In this document: positions 23,017 to 32,647 of the stretch, piece after piece | How positions within the stretch are numbered: position 1 is the stretch's first letter | Layout: each line of letters starts with the position of its first letter | Assembly (NCBI RefSeq): GCF_040869045.1 | Contig: NC_090321.1 | Coordinates: 136,825,689-136,889,688 of the forward strand | DNA length: 64,000 nt | Direction: 5' to 3' | From: Eurosta solidaginis | Taxonomy: Eukaryota; Arthropoda; Insecta; Diptera; Tephritidae | The notes under the pieces: model-generated | What the model saw: only the letters and a program-made list of their open reading frames with translations | The model's database searches: none | What the model was told of the DNA's origin: nothing | Made by a program: the position numbers and the translations under genes

Positions 23017-23334
23017 CTGCCCTCCACTTAAGTCTGATCGTCGCTGCCAGCAACTCCAAATGAACCACCCTTCTATTTCGTGGTTTCCAAATTGTTTGTA
23101 TACGGTAGATATTATCACTGATCTTCTTCACAACTGTGTACGGGCCTTCCCAACTGCACCGAAATTAGGATAGAACACCTTTCCGCCGGTGAGGGTTGTA
23201 TAGCATCACCAAATCTCCCCTTCCGAATTAAAGTTCTTGTCGTACCTGTGGTTCATCTTACTACTCATTACCCTGGGCCGTTCCCTCACACTCTGTTCTT
23301 TGGCCAATGAAGAACTACTACGTAGAGCTTGATC
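23017..23334 (-). pseudogene. Gypsy element 2 integrase C-terminal remnant
   Basis: The minus strand from 23300 to 23206 resembles the C-terminal integrase region of element 1 at 6600-6520 (RQRVM-like, then YDKNFNSEG followed by GD-like residues). The two DNA segments align through ctgccctcca... and cgggccttcccaa. Only about 300 bases survive before the Penelope-like insertion at 23348. Confidence 0.7.
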
Positions 23335-23347
23335 TTGATGGATTGAT
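23335..23347. repeat. Target-site duplication of Penelope-like element
   Basis: ttgatggattgat here matches ttgacggattgat at 26544-26556 with one difference. It defines the insertion at 23348-26543. Confidence 0.75.
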
Positions 23348-23580
23348 GTATATTGGAACGATTTTCCGTCATCCCTTGTCAAATTTGGTTTTGAGACAAA
23401 CCGGTTTCGGCGTTGTGCCATCATCAGTGTCGATTTTCGTTCTGATATCTTGTTGTCGTTTGTCCTGTATTTATAGTTCGTAGGTATATGAGCAGGTATT
23501 GTCAAATTGATGCTTGTGTATATATAGTTATGTGTATGTACTGTGTGTTCATCAGAACCGAGGGTGGTTTACTAATCTAT

Positions 23581-23922
23581 TTATGTGGCTGACTGGGGTA
23601 GGTAGAAATCTCTGATTTTAGTCGTTTGACCTTCTTTGTCGGTTTTTTGTTTTGGTGTGTTAATTGTTTTGTGTTTATTTGTTGTTGTGTGTTTGTCTGT
23701 TGTACCTGTGTGATTAAGTTGTTTCCTGTAAACAAGTTTTAAAGGCTCGAATATTGTGTCAGAAATTGTGTTTACCTGTTCGTTTATTATTCTATATTCG
23801 AATGTTTTCTGTTTGTAGATTTCCATGTTTTCGAGTACGTTGAGACGTCGGCCCTTTTCTTGTATGTGAAGAACCCTAACTGTTTTATTGATGTTTGCTG
23901 GGGAACATTCATTCTCGACCAT
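23581..23922 (-). pseudogene. Penelope-like element, C-terminal end of ORF
   Basis: The stretch begins MVENECSPANINKTVRVLHI and continues the polyprotein after the GIY-YIG domain. NKTVRVLHI and EYRIINEQVNTI fit the C-terminal tail seen in insect Penelope-like proteins. It is separated from the GIY-YIG part by a frame break near 23930. Confidence 0.6.
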
Positions 23923-23935
23923 GTGCTTCGCGAAG

Positions 23936-24184
23936 TTAGACTCGGGTATAATGTTTGAATTCCGTATTTTTTTTGTTGTAATCTCTAATATGTTCTCTGA
24001 ACCTCGTTCTTATTTGCCGTCCAGTTTGTCCCATGTAACTATGCTGGCATCCGCACGTAAGCTTGTATACGCCGTGGCTGCTAAACGGATCTTCTGAGTT
24101 AATGTTTGTTCTTAGTTTTCGCCCTAGATTGTTCGATGTTTTGAATGCTGTGTTAATGTTGTATTTTTTAAAGAAGTTTGCCAA
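23936..24184 (-). pseudogene. GIY-YIG endonuclease domain of Penelope-like element
   Basis: The domain core reads HGVYKLTCGCQHSYMGQTGR, where GVY and YMG stand for the GIY and YIG motifs. It is followed by RFREHIRDY with the conserved Arg and His. A preceding cysteine-poor linker joins it to the reverse transcriptase. The nuclease would make the target cut for integration. The frame differs from the upstream polymerase segment, so the protein is broken near 24170. Confidence 0.85.
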
Positions 24185-26057
24185 TTTATATATTGTTTTC
24201 CAGTATATGTCATAGTCGTCCAGCTATTATTTTCCTTTTCATTATTTCTTTTGGGTTCTCCATTTGTCCTTCTGAGCTTATCTACTAGTGCTTTTTTATA
24301 TCCGTTGTTTGCAGCGATATTATATATGACCTCAAGTACTCTCTTATATGCCTCTTGTGTAAGAGGTGTTCTTTCAAGTCTATGTACCAAGTGCCTTAAT
24401 GCTGCATTTTTATGCTGTTGAGGGTGATTTGAGGTATTGTGTATTATTGTGTCGGTGGCCGTTGACTTTCTATATATGTCATAGTTAAATCTTTTGGCTT
24501 CTTTATCAATATTTATCGTGAGGTCTAGACAGTTGATTCCTCCGTCTTTTTCGGTTTCCATTGTAAATTTTATATTTCCGTGTTGCTTGTTGAGGTACTC
24601 CAGTACAAGCTCTTCGTTATTAGTAGTTAAAACGCATATTATGTCATCCACGTATCTTGCATAAAATGATACGCCTAATTTGGACTTCAGCTCCTGTATG
24701 TACTTTTCTTCCAGATTTTGCATGAACAGTTCCATAAGAATTGCTGATGTGGGGCTTCCCATTCCAAGATCGTTTGTTTGTCTATATATTTTATTGTTGA
24801 ATTGAAAATAATTTGACGTAAAGTGGTTCTTAGCGTATTTGTGATTTGCATACTTTTCACTTTGTTTTTTGTGTTATGAACTATTGTTGAGCTAACTATG
24901 TCCAAAGTCTCCGATAGTGGTATAGATGGGTATAAATCTTTTATGTCAAAAGATACCAATTTGCTGTTTCTTGTTAGCTCTATGGTCTCGAGTATCTCTA
25001 TTAGTTCTGTTGTGTTAGCTATTGCATATTCGTTCCTTAGCTCCAGAGTATCTATCAATATCGTTTTTAAATATTTGGACAGTTTGTAGCATGGTGCCGA
25101 TTTAAAATTAATGATGGGCCTCATTGGAGTGTCCGGCTTTTGGATTTTTGGTAGCGCAACCAGTGGAGGAGCCGAAGGGTTCATTTGGACCAATCTATAT
25201 GCCATGTTAGAATTTACTATACTTGTTGCATTTTTTATAGCAACTTTGATTTGTTTTTGGTATTCATCTGTGGGATCCTCTCTCATTCTACGACATTTCA
25301 TTTCCTCTATGAGATCCTCGGTTTTGGATATATATTGCTCTTTTTCGATTAGCACAGTGGTGTTTCCTTTGTCCGCTTTCGTTGTGACAATATTGTTTTT
25401 CCTTAGTTTATGCCGTATATTCTTTATTGTTTTCTCCTCTGTATTCGATTTTTGTCCTTCCTGTGCTTTCACCTCCTTTTTTATGATTTCCCTGCACATG
25501 TGCCTTGCGTGCTCCTGTTCTTCCTGTGGTATCAATGATATTGCGATCTCCGCATCTACAATCGCTTGCTCCGTTTTTCTTACTGTATTCTGGTCCATGA
25601 TATTGTGCTTCAGGCGCTTTTCGAGGAGTTGTGCCTCTTCCTTGGTAATGGCCACTGTAGTGAGGTTAACGAACTTGTCATGAAACTGGTGAGTGTTTTG
25701 GTTACCCTCTCGTCGTCCTGCCAGCTTGTCCAATTTTCGGTTCAGCGACCTGTATTTTTGTTGTAGTTCCTGATCGACCTCTGTCTTAATGCGGTCGAAA
25801 TATTCCATTAATGCAGTCGTAGGTAGTTGTTCTGCCAATCTTAAAGGGATAGATAATAACTCGGCATTTATCTCATCCTTCTTCGAGTATAAGCTTTCCA
25901 AATCATATTTTAAAAAATCCTTTTCCGCTTTTCTAACTGTTTTCCTGCTAGATTTGGTATTTGCCTTTATTGTTATTTTTGCGAATTTCGGAGTAACATT
26001 CAATTCCAGGCATTGTTTGTTGAACCAAATGCTCGCCTTTGCTTTATATATTTTCAC
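24124..26057 (-). pseudogene. Reverse transcriptase of Penelope-like element, two frames
   Basis: The N-terminal stretch 26057-24687 has coiled, lysine-rich sequence and then polymerase blocks (VTTKADKGNTTVLIEKEQY, PLVALPKIQKPDTPMRPI, LVSFDIKDLYPSIPL). The second stretch 24762-24124 carries GSPTSAILMELFMQNLEEKY, the catalytic FYARYVDDIICVL, and the thumb with KFTMETEKDGGINCLDLTI. The two overlap in different frames because of an indel near 24780. Penelope polymerases are related to telomerase reverse transcriptase and prime from target DNA. Confidence 0.88.
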
Positions 26058-26210
26058 TAGGCGTCGCTTGTAAATTGTTAGTAGTCCGTTCGCGTTCTAG
26101 TTAAAAGCCTGACAAGCAATAACTGACTTATCTTGTTTGGTTGATTTTCCGACAGGGTGGATAAATGATGTATATTGGAACGAAAGTCAACGGCCACCGA
26201 CACAATAATA

Positions 26211-26543
26211 CAATTAACACACCAAAACAAAAAACCGACAAAGAAGGTCAAACGACTAAAATCACAGATTTCTATCTACCCCAGTCAGCCACACAAATCG
26301 GGTAGTAAACCACCCTCGGTTCTGATGAACACACAGCACATACACATAACTAAATATACACAAGCATCAATTTGACAATACCTGCTCATATACCTACGAA
26401 CTATAAATACAGGACAAACGAAAACAACAGATCAGAACGAAAATCGACACTGATGATGGCACAACGCCGAAACCGGTTTGTCTAAAAACCAAATTTGACA
26501 AAGGATGACGGAAAATCGTTCCAATATACATCATTTATCCACC
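26211..26543 (+). repeat. Inverted terminal copy (pLTR-like) of Penelope-like element
   Basis: This is the inverse of 23348-23666 with few differences. It contains caccctcggttctgatgaac on the plus strand and its complement at the far end. Its own ends carry a perfect short inverted pair: ggataaatgatgtatattgg at about 26159 and ccaatatacatcatttatcc at 26521-26540. Confidence 0.85.
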
Positions 26544-26556
26544 TTGACGGATTGAT

Positions 26557-27130
26557 TTTGCATCATCAGTATCGTCTTGACGTTTCACAACAGTAGTGCG
26601 CGCTGGCTTGAAACCACCCTTGCATTCTTTCTGAAAAATTCTTTCAGTCATTATAGTGAGTTCATTAGGGTTTGTCAATGCCAGTTTTTTCTCGCAGGTA
26701 CCTTCGGTTTTGATTTGTTTGGCCCATTCGTTCCATCATCTTTTACCTTTGACTTTCGTGGTCTTTGTCGACTCTTCTCCACCAGTACTCGATTACTGCT
26801 GAACCCTTTCTCCAAACTAAATTTAAGTGGTATATCCTGGTTCTTATAGCGCATAATCTTTCCCCGCATATCGATCCTGATGTCATGGTCAACTAAGAAG
26901 TCCACTCCCAATATGACTTCATCAGCGATTCTGCCACAACGAATTTGTGTAGAACCATAACCTTCCAAATTAAGAATTCACAGATCACTTCTCCCAGGAC
27001 TTGCTTATAATCGCCAGTGACCGTACGCAATCTTGCTCCAGGTAATGGCTTTACTCTCCTGATGATCAAATCAGACCGAATCAAGGAATGAGATGCGCCC
27101 GTATCAACAGTGAGTGCACGTTCTTTGCCA
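26557..27130 (-). pseudogene. Gypsy element 2 protease and downstream linker
   Basis: Two frames together give an aspartic protease region. The flap side reads PLPGARLRTVTGDYKQVLGEV (27060-26990), and the end reads ADEVILGVDFLVDHDI with DIPLKFSLEKGFSSNRVLV (26925-26790), closely parallel to element 1. The catalytic D-T-G lies around 27110-27095 (RALTVDTGA-like on the minus strand). The frame shifts near 26960. The 3' side ends at the Penelope duplication, and the reverse transcriptase that should follow is absent. Confidence 0.75.
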
Positions 27131-27462
27131 GACTGCTTGATTTCCTTCCAATATGCGACACAGATATTACAGTATATTCAATAGCTGGGGAAAGTTTACG
27201 ATCTTTACATATGACTCGCTCTTGCTTATCTCCTCCAGCTTTGCGTTTACGGCCACCCAAGTTGGAACTACCAGGACCGGTGCAGCAATGACGAGCAATG
27301 TGACCTGGGTTACCGCACTTGAAACATTTGATAGCACCATTATTCTTCTGTTGTGTTCCTTTTAAAGCTTCTAAATTGCGTCTACCCACTCTGGCTTTTC
27401 TACTTCCACACGGCGTGCTTTGAAAACTGGCTTGCACAGAAGCGACGCTGTTTCCTGAATCA
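27131..27462 (-). repeat. 332-bp tandem duplication in gag, copy 1, with CCHC knuckle
   Basis: This segment and 27463-27794 are nearly identical direct repeats; each begins gactgcttgatttccttcca. Each encodes one CCHC knuckle, CFKCGNPGHIARHC, embedded in basic residues (GGRKRKAGGDKQERV). The duplication would give gag two knuckle blocks, but the junction and other changes break the frame. Confidence 0.88.
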
Positions 27463-27794
27463 GACTGCTTGATTTCCTTCCAATATGCGACACAGATATC
27501 ACAGTATATTCAAAAGCTGGGGAAAGTTTACGATCTTTACAATGACTCGCTCTTGCTTATCTCCTCCAGCTTTGCGTTTACGGCCACCCAAGTTGGAACT
27601 ACCAGGACCGGTGCAGCAATGACGAGCAATGTGACCTGGGTTACCGCACTTGAAACATTTGATTGCACCATTATTCTTCTGTTGGGTTCCTTTTAAAGCT
27701 TCTAAATTGCGTCTACCTACTCTGGCCTTTCTACTTCCACACGGCGTGCTTTGAAAACTGGCTTGCACAGAAGCGACGCTGTTTCCTGAATCAG
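27463..27794 (-). repeat. 332-bp tandem duplication in gag, copy 2, with CCHC knuckle
   Basis: Near-identical to 27131-27462. This copy is the one directly joined to the gag core on its 5' side (minus strand), so copy 1 is likely the added one. Confidence 0.88.
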
Positions 27795-28251
27795 AGCATG
27801 TGATACCGTTTCTGCGAATGTTGGCTTTGGGTTTGCGTATGTAGCTCGCTTTGTTTCGACTTTCCGTATGCCATTTATAAAGCTCCGAATCTTTACCCTT
27901 TCAGTGTATTCCACGGGTGCGTCCGCATTCGCTAAATGTGCCAGCCTTTCAACATCTGACGCAAACTCTTGCAATGTTTCACCAGGCCTCTGGAATCGGT
28001 TCAGTAACTTCATTTGGTATATCTGTCTCCTATGCTCAGTTCCGTATCGTCTCTCTAGAGCGCCCATCAATGCTTCATAACAGTTCCGTTCGCCCTCTGG
28101 AAGGGTTTGTAAAATCTCAGATGCAGGCCCTTTCAATGCAATGAACAGTGCAGCAACTTTATCTTCAGCATTCCAGTTGTTCGCTGTTGCGGACTTCTCA
28201 AACTGAAGCTTAAACACCTGGAAAGGAACATAACCGTCAAAGTATGGTGTT
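27717..28251 (-). pseudogene. Gypsy element 2 gag capsid core, split by the giant-LTR element
   Basis: The minus strand encodes a Ty3/gypsy capsid core: NWNAEDKVAALFIALKGPAS, then LERRYGTEHRRQIYQ, FQRPGETLQEFASDVERLAH and KIRSFINGIRK. It leads into the knuckle region. Upstream, at 28251, the coding sequence is cut by the giant-LTR element. The codon phase continues at 43075 on its other side, using the 4-bp duplication tgtt only once, so gag was open at that point when the insertion happened. Confidence 0.82.
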
Positions 28252-31200
28252 TGTTACATGGCTGACTGTTTGGGTGGTGAGGAGCGGCGGCAAGCAGGTA
28301 TGCTTGCGGGCCCAGGCTAGCTCGTCGTCTTGGGCGGGGTATTGCACCACCGACCTCACCCGCAGCCACATGAACAAAATTGGGGTTCATACCTGCATGA
28401 TGAAAAAAAGGGATGAAAGAAAAGCTGAAAAAGATATAAATAGACGTGAGGGGCAAAGTTATAGAGGGGAAAGCATGAGGGGCAGAAAAAGGTGAAGGCC
28501 TGTCCTGTCAGGTGGAGTCTACCCTCCCTCTGCAGTGCAACTTGCACTGCACCGTGGGCACTGTGCTGACTCCTATTTACCTTACAGTGCCCCCAAACCT
28601 GACATGGGTCTGTCCCCTGTCACTCAGTCATTTTCCCTAAACACTCACCTTCACCTTACCTTGCCACGCACAAGCGCAGCACCAACACCAAGATTTGACT
28701 TAGCCCTGCATTATTGAAACTATTAAAATTTCATCCAAACATAATTCTTATAATTTATTTACAAAATTTTTGGTTTACAAATTACCGACTAACACCCTAC
28801 TACCAGTTCAATAATTTCAATAAAACTTTAAACTCAAAGTTTACTACAAAATAATTTTCCAAGGGCTTCAAAAGTTTACTCAAAGTAACAATAAAAAAAT
28901 TGCTCAAACTTAATGCTAACTTTTATTACTGGCGAACATTAAAAATTCATAAGAGTGCAAGAACCAGTAGATACATTCCAAATTCAATTCTATAAAAAAA
29001 AATACCTACGACTAATAGACCAAGTGTCTGGCCTCAAACAAAAAAATTTAAACTTTTAGGGCCACCCTAATGCCATATTATTACTAGGACCTAATTCTAT
29101 GCCCTAAAATTACAAATTCAAATAAAATAAAATAAGAGGGTGAATAAAAAAATTCAAGTACCCTAATCCCTGACCTACCGCAACCACTTAAGTAAACATA
29201 AGATCAATTATGTACCAGCAAAAGTAGGTCATCAAAGGAATGGGATTTATGTGTTTATGAAAACAAATGGTATGTATGTAAGTGCAAATGTACGTTTGTG
29301 ACGTTTTTCATGCATGCACATATGTTCGTCGCAATCTGTTTTTATTTTTTGGATTTGCTAATTCCTGTTCTATTTTTGCAAGAGCAGGAATCTGTGCTAA
29401 CACATGTACATACAACTAAACAGGTGTATTTTGATAAATTTTAATAAGTCACTCAAAACACTCACCAAGTTACTCTTCTTATCCAACGGCGCCGCTGCAG
29501 TTGAGTAGCTGAAACAAAAAAAAAAACTCAAACATGCATTTGTACCTATGACCACACTCAAGGTAGCCACCCTCAAACACTCAGCCAAGATCGCTCGCTG
29601 GTGATCTTTGATAATGAGTGCTTTGGTAGTATCAACGCTGCCCGCGTGATGGTAAAACGCAAAAATTAAAAATTGTGTAATCAAAAAAAAAATGTTCTTG
29701 GTGCTGAAAGCACACTGTGCATATACACCCTCGGGGTGTGATGTTGAAATTGTTTTTGCCAATAATAAAAGAAGTAAGTACAAAAAAATATAAAAGAAAA
29801 AGGGCAAAAATTCGAAAATTTGGAAATTCCAATTTGGTGCTACCATAGGTAGCAGAAACCATATGCAAAAGAAAAATGTGTATATGGTAGAAAGTGGGGG
29901 TATAAAAATACCAAGAAAATTAAGTGTCAAACTGAAGTAGAAAAATTAACAAAGGAGAAGGAAACGGAGAGAAAAAAAGAGAAAAAAAAAAAAAAAAGGT
30001 GGAGGCAAAAGTGCTCCGACTAACTTATAAAATATGGAGTTATGGTAAAACTCAAAAATTATATGTTCGAATAATAAATGCTTGGCCCCGGAAATGAACT
30101 AACCCTTTCCTCCGTTCCCAATCAAAATTCTGACAATTATAACAATATTTAAATAAACGTAATAATAAATTCAAAATATGTAAAATTCATAATGTCACTA
30201 TACATGTTGTTGGAAAAGCTCCTCCCTCCGCCGATGTTTGTGTTGCCAAAGTATGTGAACTAGCCCCAAAAAATATAAAAATGTTGTTACCAGCTTTGTT
30301 GTGGTTGTTGCTAGTGTTTTCCTCTATTGTCTGCTTTGCCAAAAATCGTCTTGTATCTTTTTTTTTTTTGTTGTGTATGGTGTAGTGGCTGTTATTGTTG
30401 CGGCCCAATGCCGCCGGTGAAAATTGATATCGATGTTGACAATTTTTATTGTGTTTTTGAAGAATTTGTACGAAGTATTTGTTGTTGTTGTTGGTGTGCG
30501 CATGCAACGAATTAAATAGAACGTAGTGTTTGTGGATGCATGGCAATTGTTTTTGGCCGGAATGTCACCAGTGTGATGTTGTTGTTGTTGGCGTTGCGTC
30601 GCCAATGTAATGGGGATGATACAGTCGGTGTTGAGCGGTATGCCGCCAATGTGATGTAGTTGTTGTTGGGCGTTACGCCGCCAATATAAAAAAATGCCGT
30701 TGTGGTTGTTGCGGCCGTATATCGCCAATATAGAAAATAAATACCGGTTGTGGTTGGTGTTGCGCCGCCAATATAGCAAAAATGGTGTAGTTGTTGCTGA
30801 ACGTTATGCCGCCACTATAAAAAAAATGCTGTTGTGGTTGTTGCGGCCCTATATCGCCAATATGAAAATGCTATAGTGATTGTTGTTGTGGAGTGCGCTA
30901 ACAAATTAAAATTTTAGTGTAGTGCGTGGTAGTTGTTGTTGTTGTGTTGACCGCCAAGTATAATGTATTTGCTTTTTGGCGGTACGCCGCCCGTATATGT
31001 GCCCAGTGGGTCTTTCCCAAAGGAAAATCAATTGTGCGCTGAAATTAAATACAAAAGAAAATCTATTTAGATATTCAAAAGCAAATGTGTATCTATGTGC
31101 ATATACATAATTGCCTACGGATTTCTTGTCTGCATAGTCATATATTCATCTACATACATATATTTGTATGCAGAGATGTATATGTCGATGCAGGTTTTCT

Positions 31201-32042
31201 TTTGGCTTGCTCTGGAGATAGGCAAGGTTGAAGCCCCAGCTCCCGTCAAGCATGCCTAAAAAGAGTATAATATCTTACCTCTTGTAACTTGTAATTTTTT
31301 GACAACTGATTCCAGCTCTTTGCACGTACCGCGGAAACTTTTCGACGCGCACAATTTTATTTACAAAGCGGTTTAATTCGCGCACTACTAAGGACTATGC
31401 ACTTTGTAATTTACGGTTGTAAACGCGCACTTCACTTGTGATTTTTCACTACTCACTTGCACTGGACACTGTTGAAACAAGACTTTGGCCCGTTGACTCA
31501 GTTTTCCCCTTCTTATAGCCACCGCCGTGGTAAGGAACGTTACCCAAAAACGGAAAATTTTTACCATTACATGCCAAACTTTCTTTTCGGCTTTCCCGTA
31601 TTTTCCATCTATACAATCATGCACTCATACATTCATACGCTTACCGCTCCACAAAACGAACACCTACACAGATACATTTGGTTCGTGCCTTGACCGCTTA
31701 CACTGATGCATTCACACGTTCATAGCCTTTCACAATTACACATCCACCTACATAATACCGAACAGAACAAACACATAGTTACATATCATTCGTCAAGGCT
31801 GCTAGGTTGTTAGCAGCATGGTGAAATTTTTCTTATTATAACAACATGATGCCAAGCGCAACATCTAATTTCCGTTGCAACATTGTGTTCACTACAGGTA
31901 CAATGTTGTCAATGTTAATGTTATCATGTTAATGGCAACATTGGGGCTAGGGCACGGACCTGGACACAAAACACATAAACACATAGACGCATATACACTC
32001 TGCCACTCAGTTAGGCCAGTATGGAGACAGGCTGTCGTTACA
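28252..32042 (-). repeat. 3' LTR of giant-LTR element, 3791 bp
   Basis: This is direct-repeat partner of 39286-43074. By eye I find only about a dozen substitutions plus A-run length changes, so identity is above 99 per cent and the insertion is young. The LTR contains no credible gene. A stretch of short GC palindromes lies at 30395-30992. On the minus strand it starts TGTAACGACAGCCTG and ends CAGCCATGTAACA. Confidence 0.95.
30395..30992. repeat. Array of degenerate units with GC palindromes inside the LTR
   Basis: About nine or ten degenerate units of 45-70 bp, each combining a TTGTTG-rich part with a small palindrome such as ggcgttacgccgcc, gcggtatgccgcc or ggcggtacgccgcc, usually followed by aatat. 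The same array is at 41430-42024 in the other LTR. Long open reading frames across it on the minus strand (Asn/His/Thr-rich) reflect the repeat only. Confidence 0.8.
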
Positions 32043-32647
32043 GGCTCGCAACCGCCGATGGTGCCTGCACTATGGAGCGTGGGCGTAAAGAATTCAAACG
32101 CAGCCTGCTAAGTATTATTTCCCGCGTCCAACGTGTGGCCTCGACCCACGACTCAATGCCGGGCCTATTTCTCTTCACGCCTTTAAATTTTCACACTGCT
32201 TAACTACGAACTACATCACTGGGCTAATGCTACTACTTAAACCTATATCACAGATACTACTATACATCTCAACTAGTAAATAAGATATCACAGATAAAAT
32301 AAATAACAAAAACCATAAATAAAACTAAAATAAAATAAAATAGAATAAAATAAAATATCACAGTTAGCAGAACAAAAAAAAATTTATAAAATAAAATATC
32401 ACAGATGGCAAAAAAAAAATGTATAAAAAAAAATATCACAGATCAAATAGTCAAGTAGGTAAAATAAATAAAAAAATAAATAAATGCAAAAATAATCAAA
32501 TAAAGCAAAAGTCAAAAAAAAAATATAAATAAAAATAATTTAATAATATAATCACATACGTCAATAAACTAATAAATACAATACGTCGACAAATAAATAA
32601 ATAACATAGAACAAGAGTACTAACACTACAAAAAAAAGAATATTAAG
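32043..32647 (-). other. A-rich 3' non-coding region of giant-LTR element
   Basis: Between the pol stop and the 3' LTR there is no env. The stretch 32230-32460 contains five copies of atatcacagat or close variants spaced by A-rich runs. The bases next to the LTR (32043-32060) do not form an obvious polypurine tract on the minus strand. Confidence 0.6.

Larger units (their letters stand above)
23348..26543 (-). mobile_element. Penelope-like element with GIY-YIG domain
   Basis: The element is flanked by a 13-bp near-exact duplication. On the minus strand it encodes a reverse transcriptase followed by a GIY-YIG endonuclease, the hallmark of Penelope-like elements. The sequence at its 3' end (23348-23666) is repeated in inverse orientation at 26211-26543. 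That inverted piece is preceded by about 30 bases (26182-26211) that are the inverse of coding sequence at 24441-24471. This gives an inverted partial second copy at the 5' side, similar to the complex pLTR arrangements known for Penelope. Frameshifts near 24780 and 24170 inactivate it. Confidence 0.88.

Noticed and set aside
25111..25683. A 190-codon plus-strand open frame
   Set aside because: It is opposite the Penelope reverse transcriptase coding strand, so it is an antisense shadow.
29397..29930. A 177-codon open frame on the minus strand in the giant LTR
   Set aside because: Phe/Leu-rich reading of T-rich DNA, with the partner LTR showing it broken into smaller frames. No start context, domain or family resemblance.
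30324..30779. A 151-codon open frame on the minus strand in the giant LTR (also at 41343-41810)
   Set aside because: It is the translation of the palindrome/TTGTTG repeat array (Asn, His, Thr and Gln rich), with no family motif; its openness follows from the repeat.
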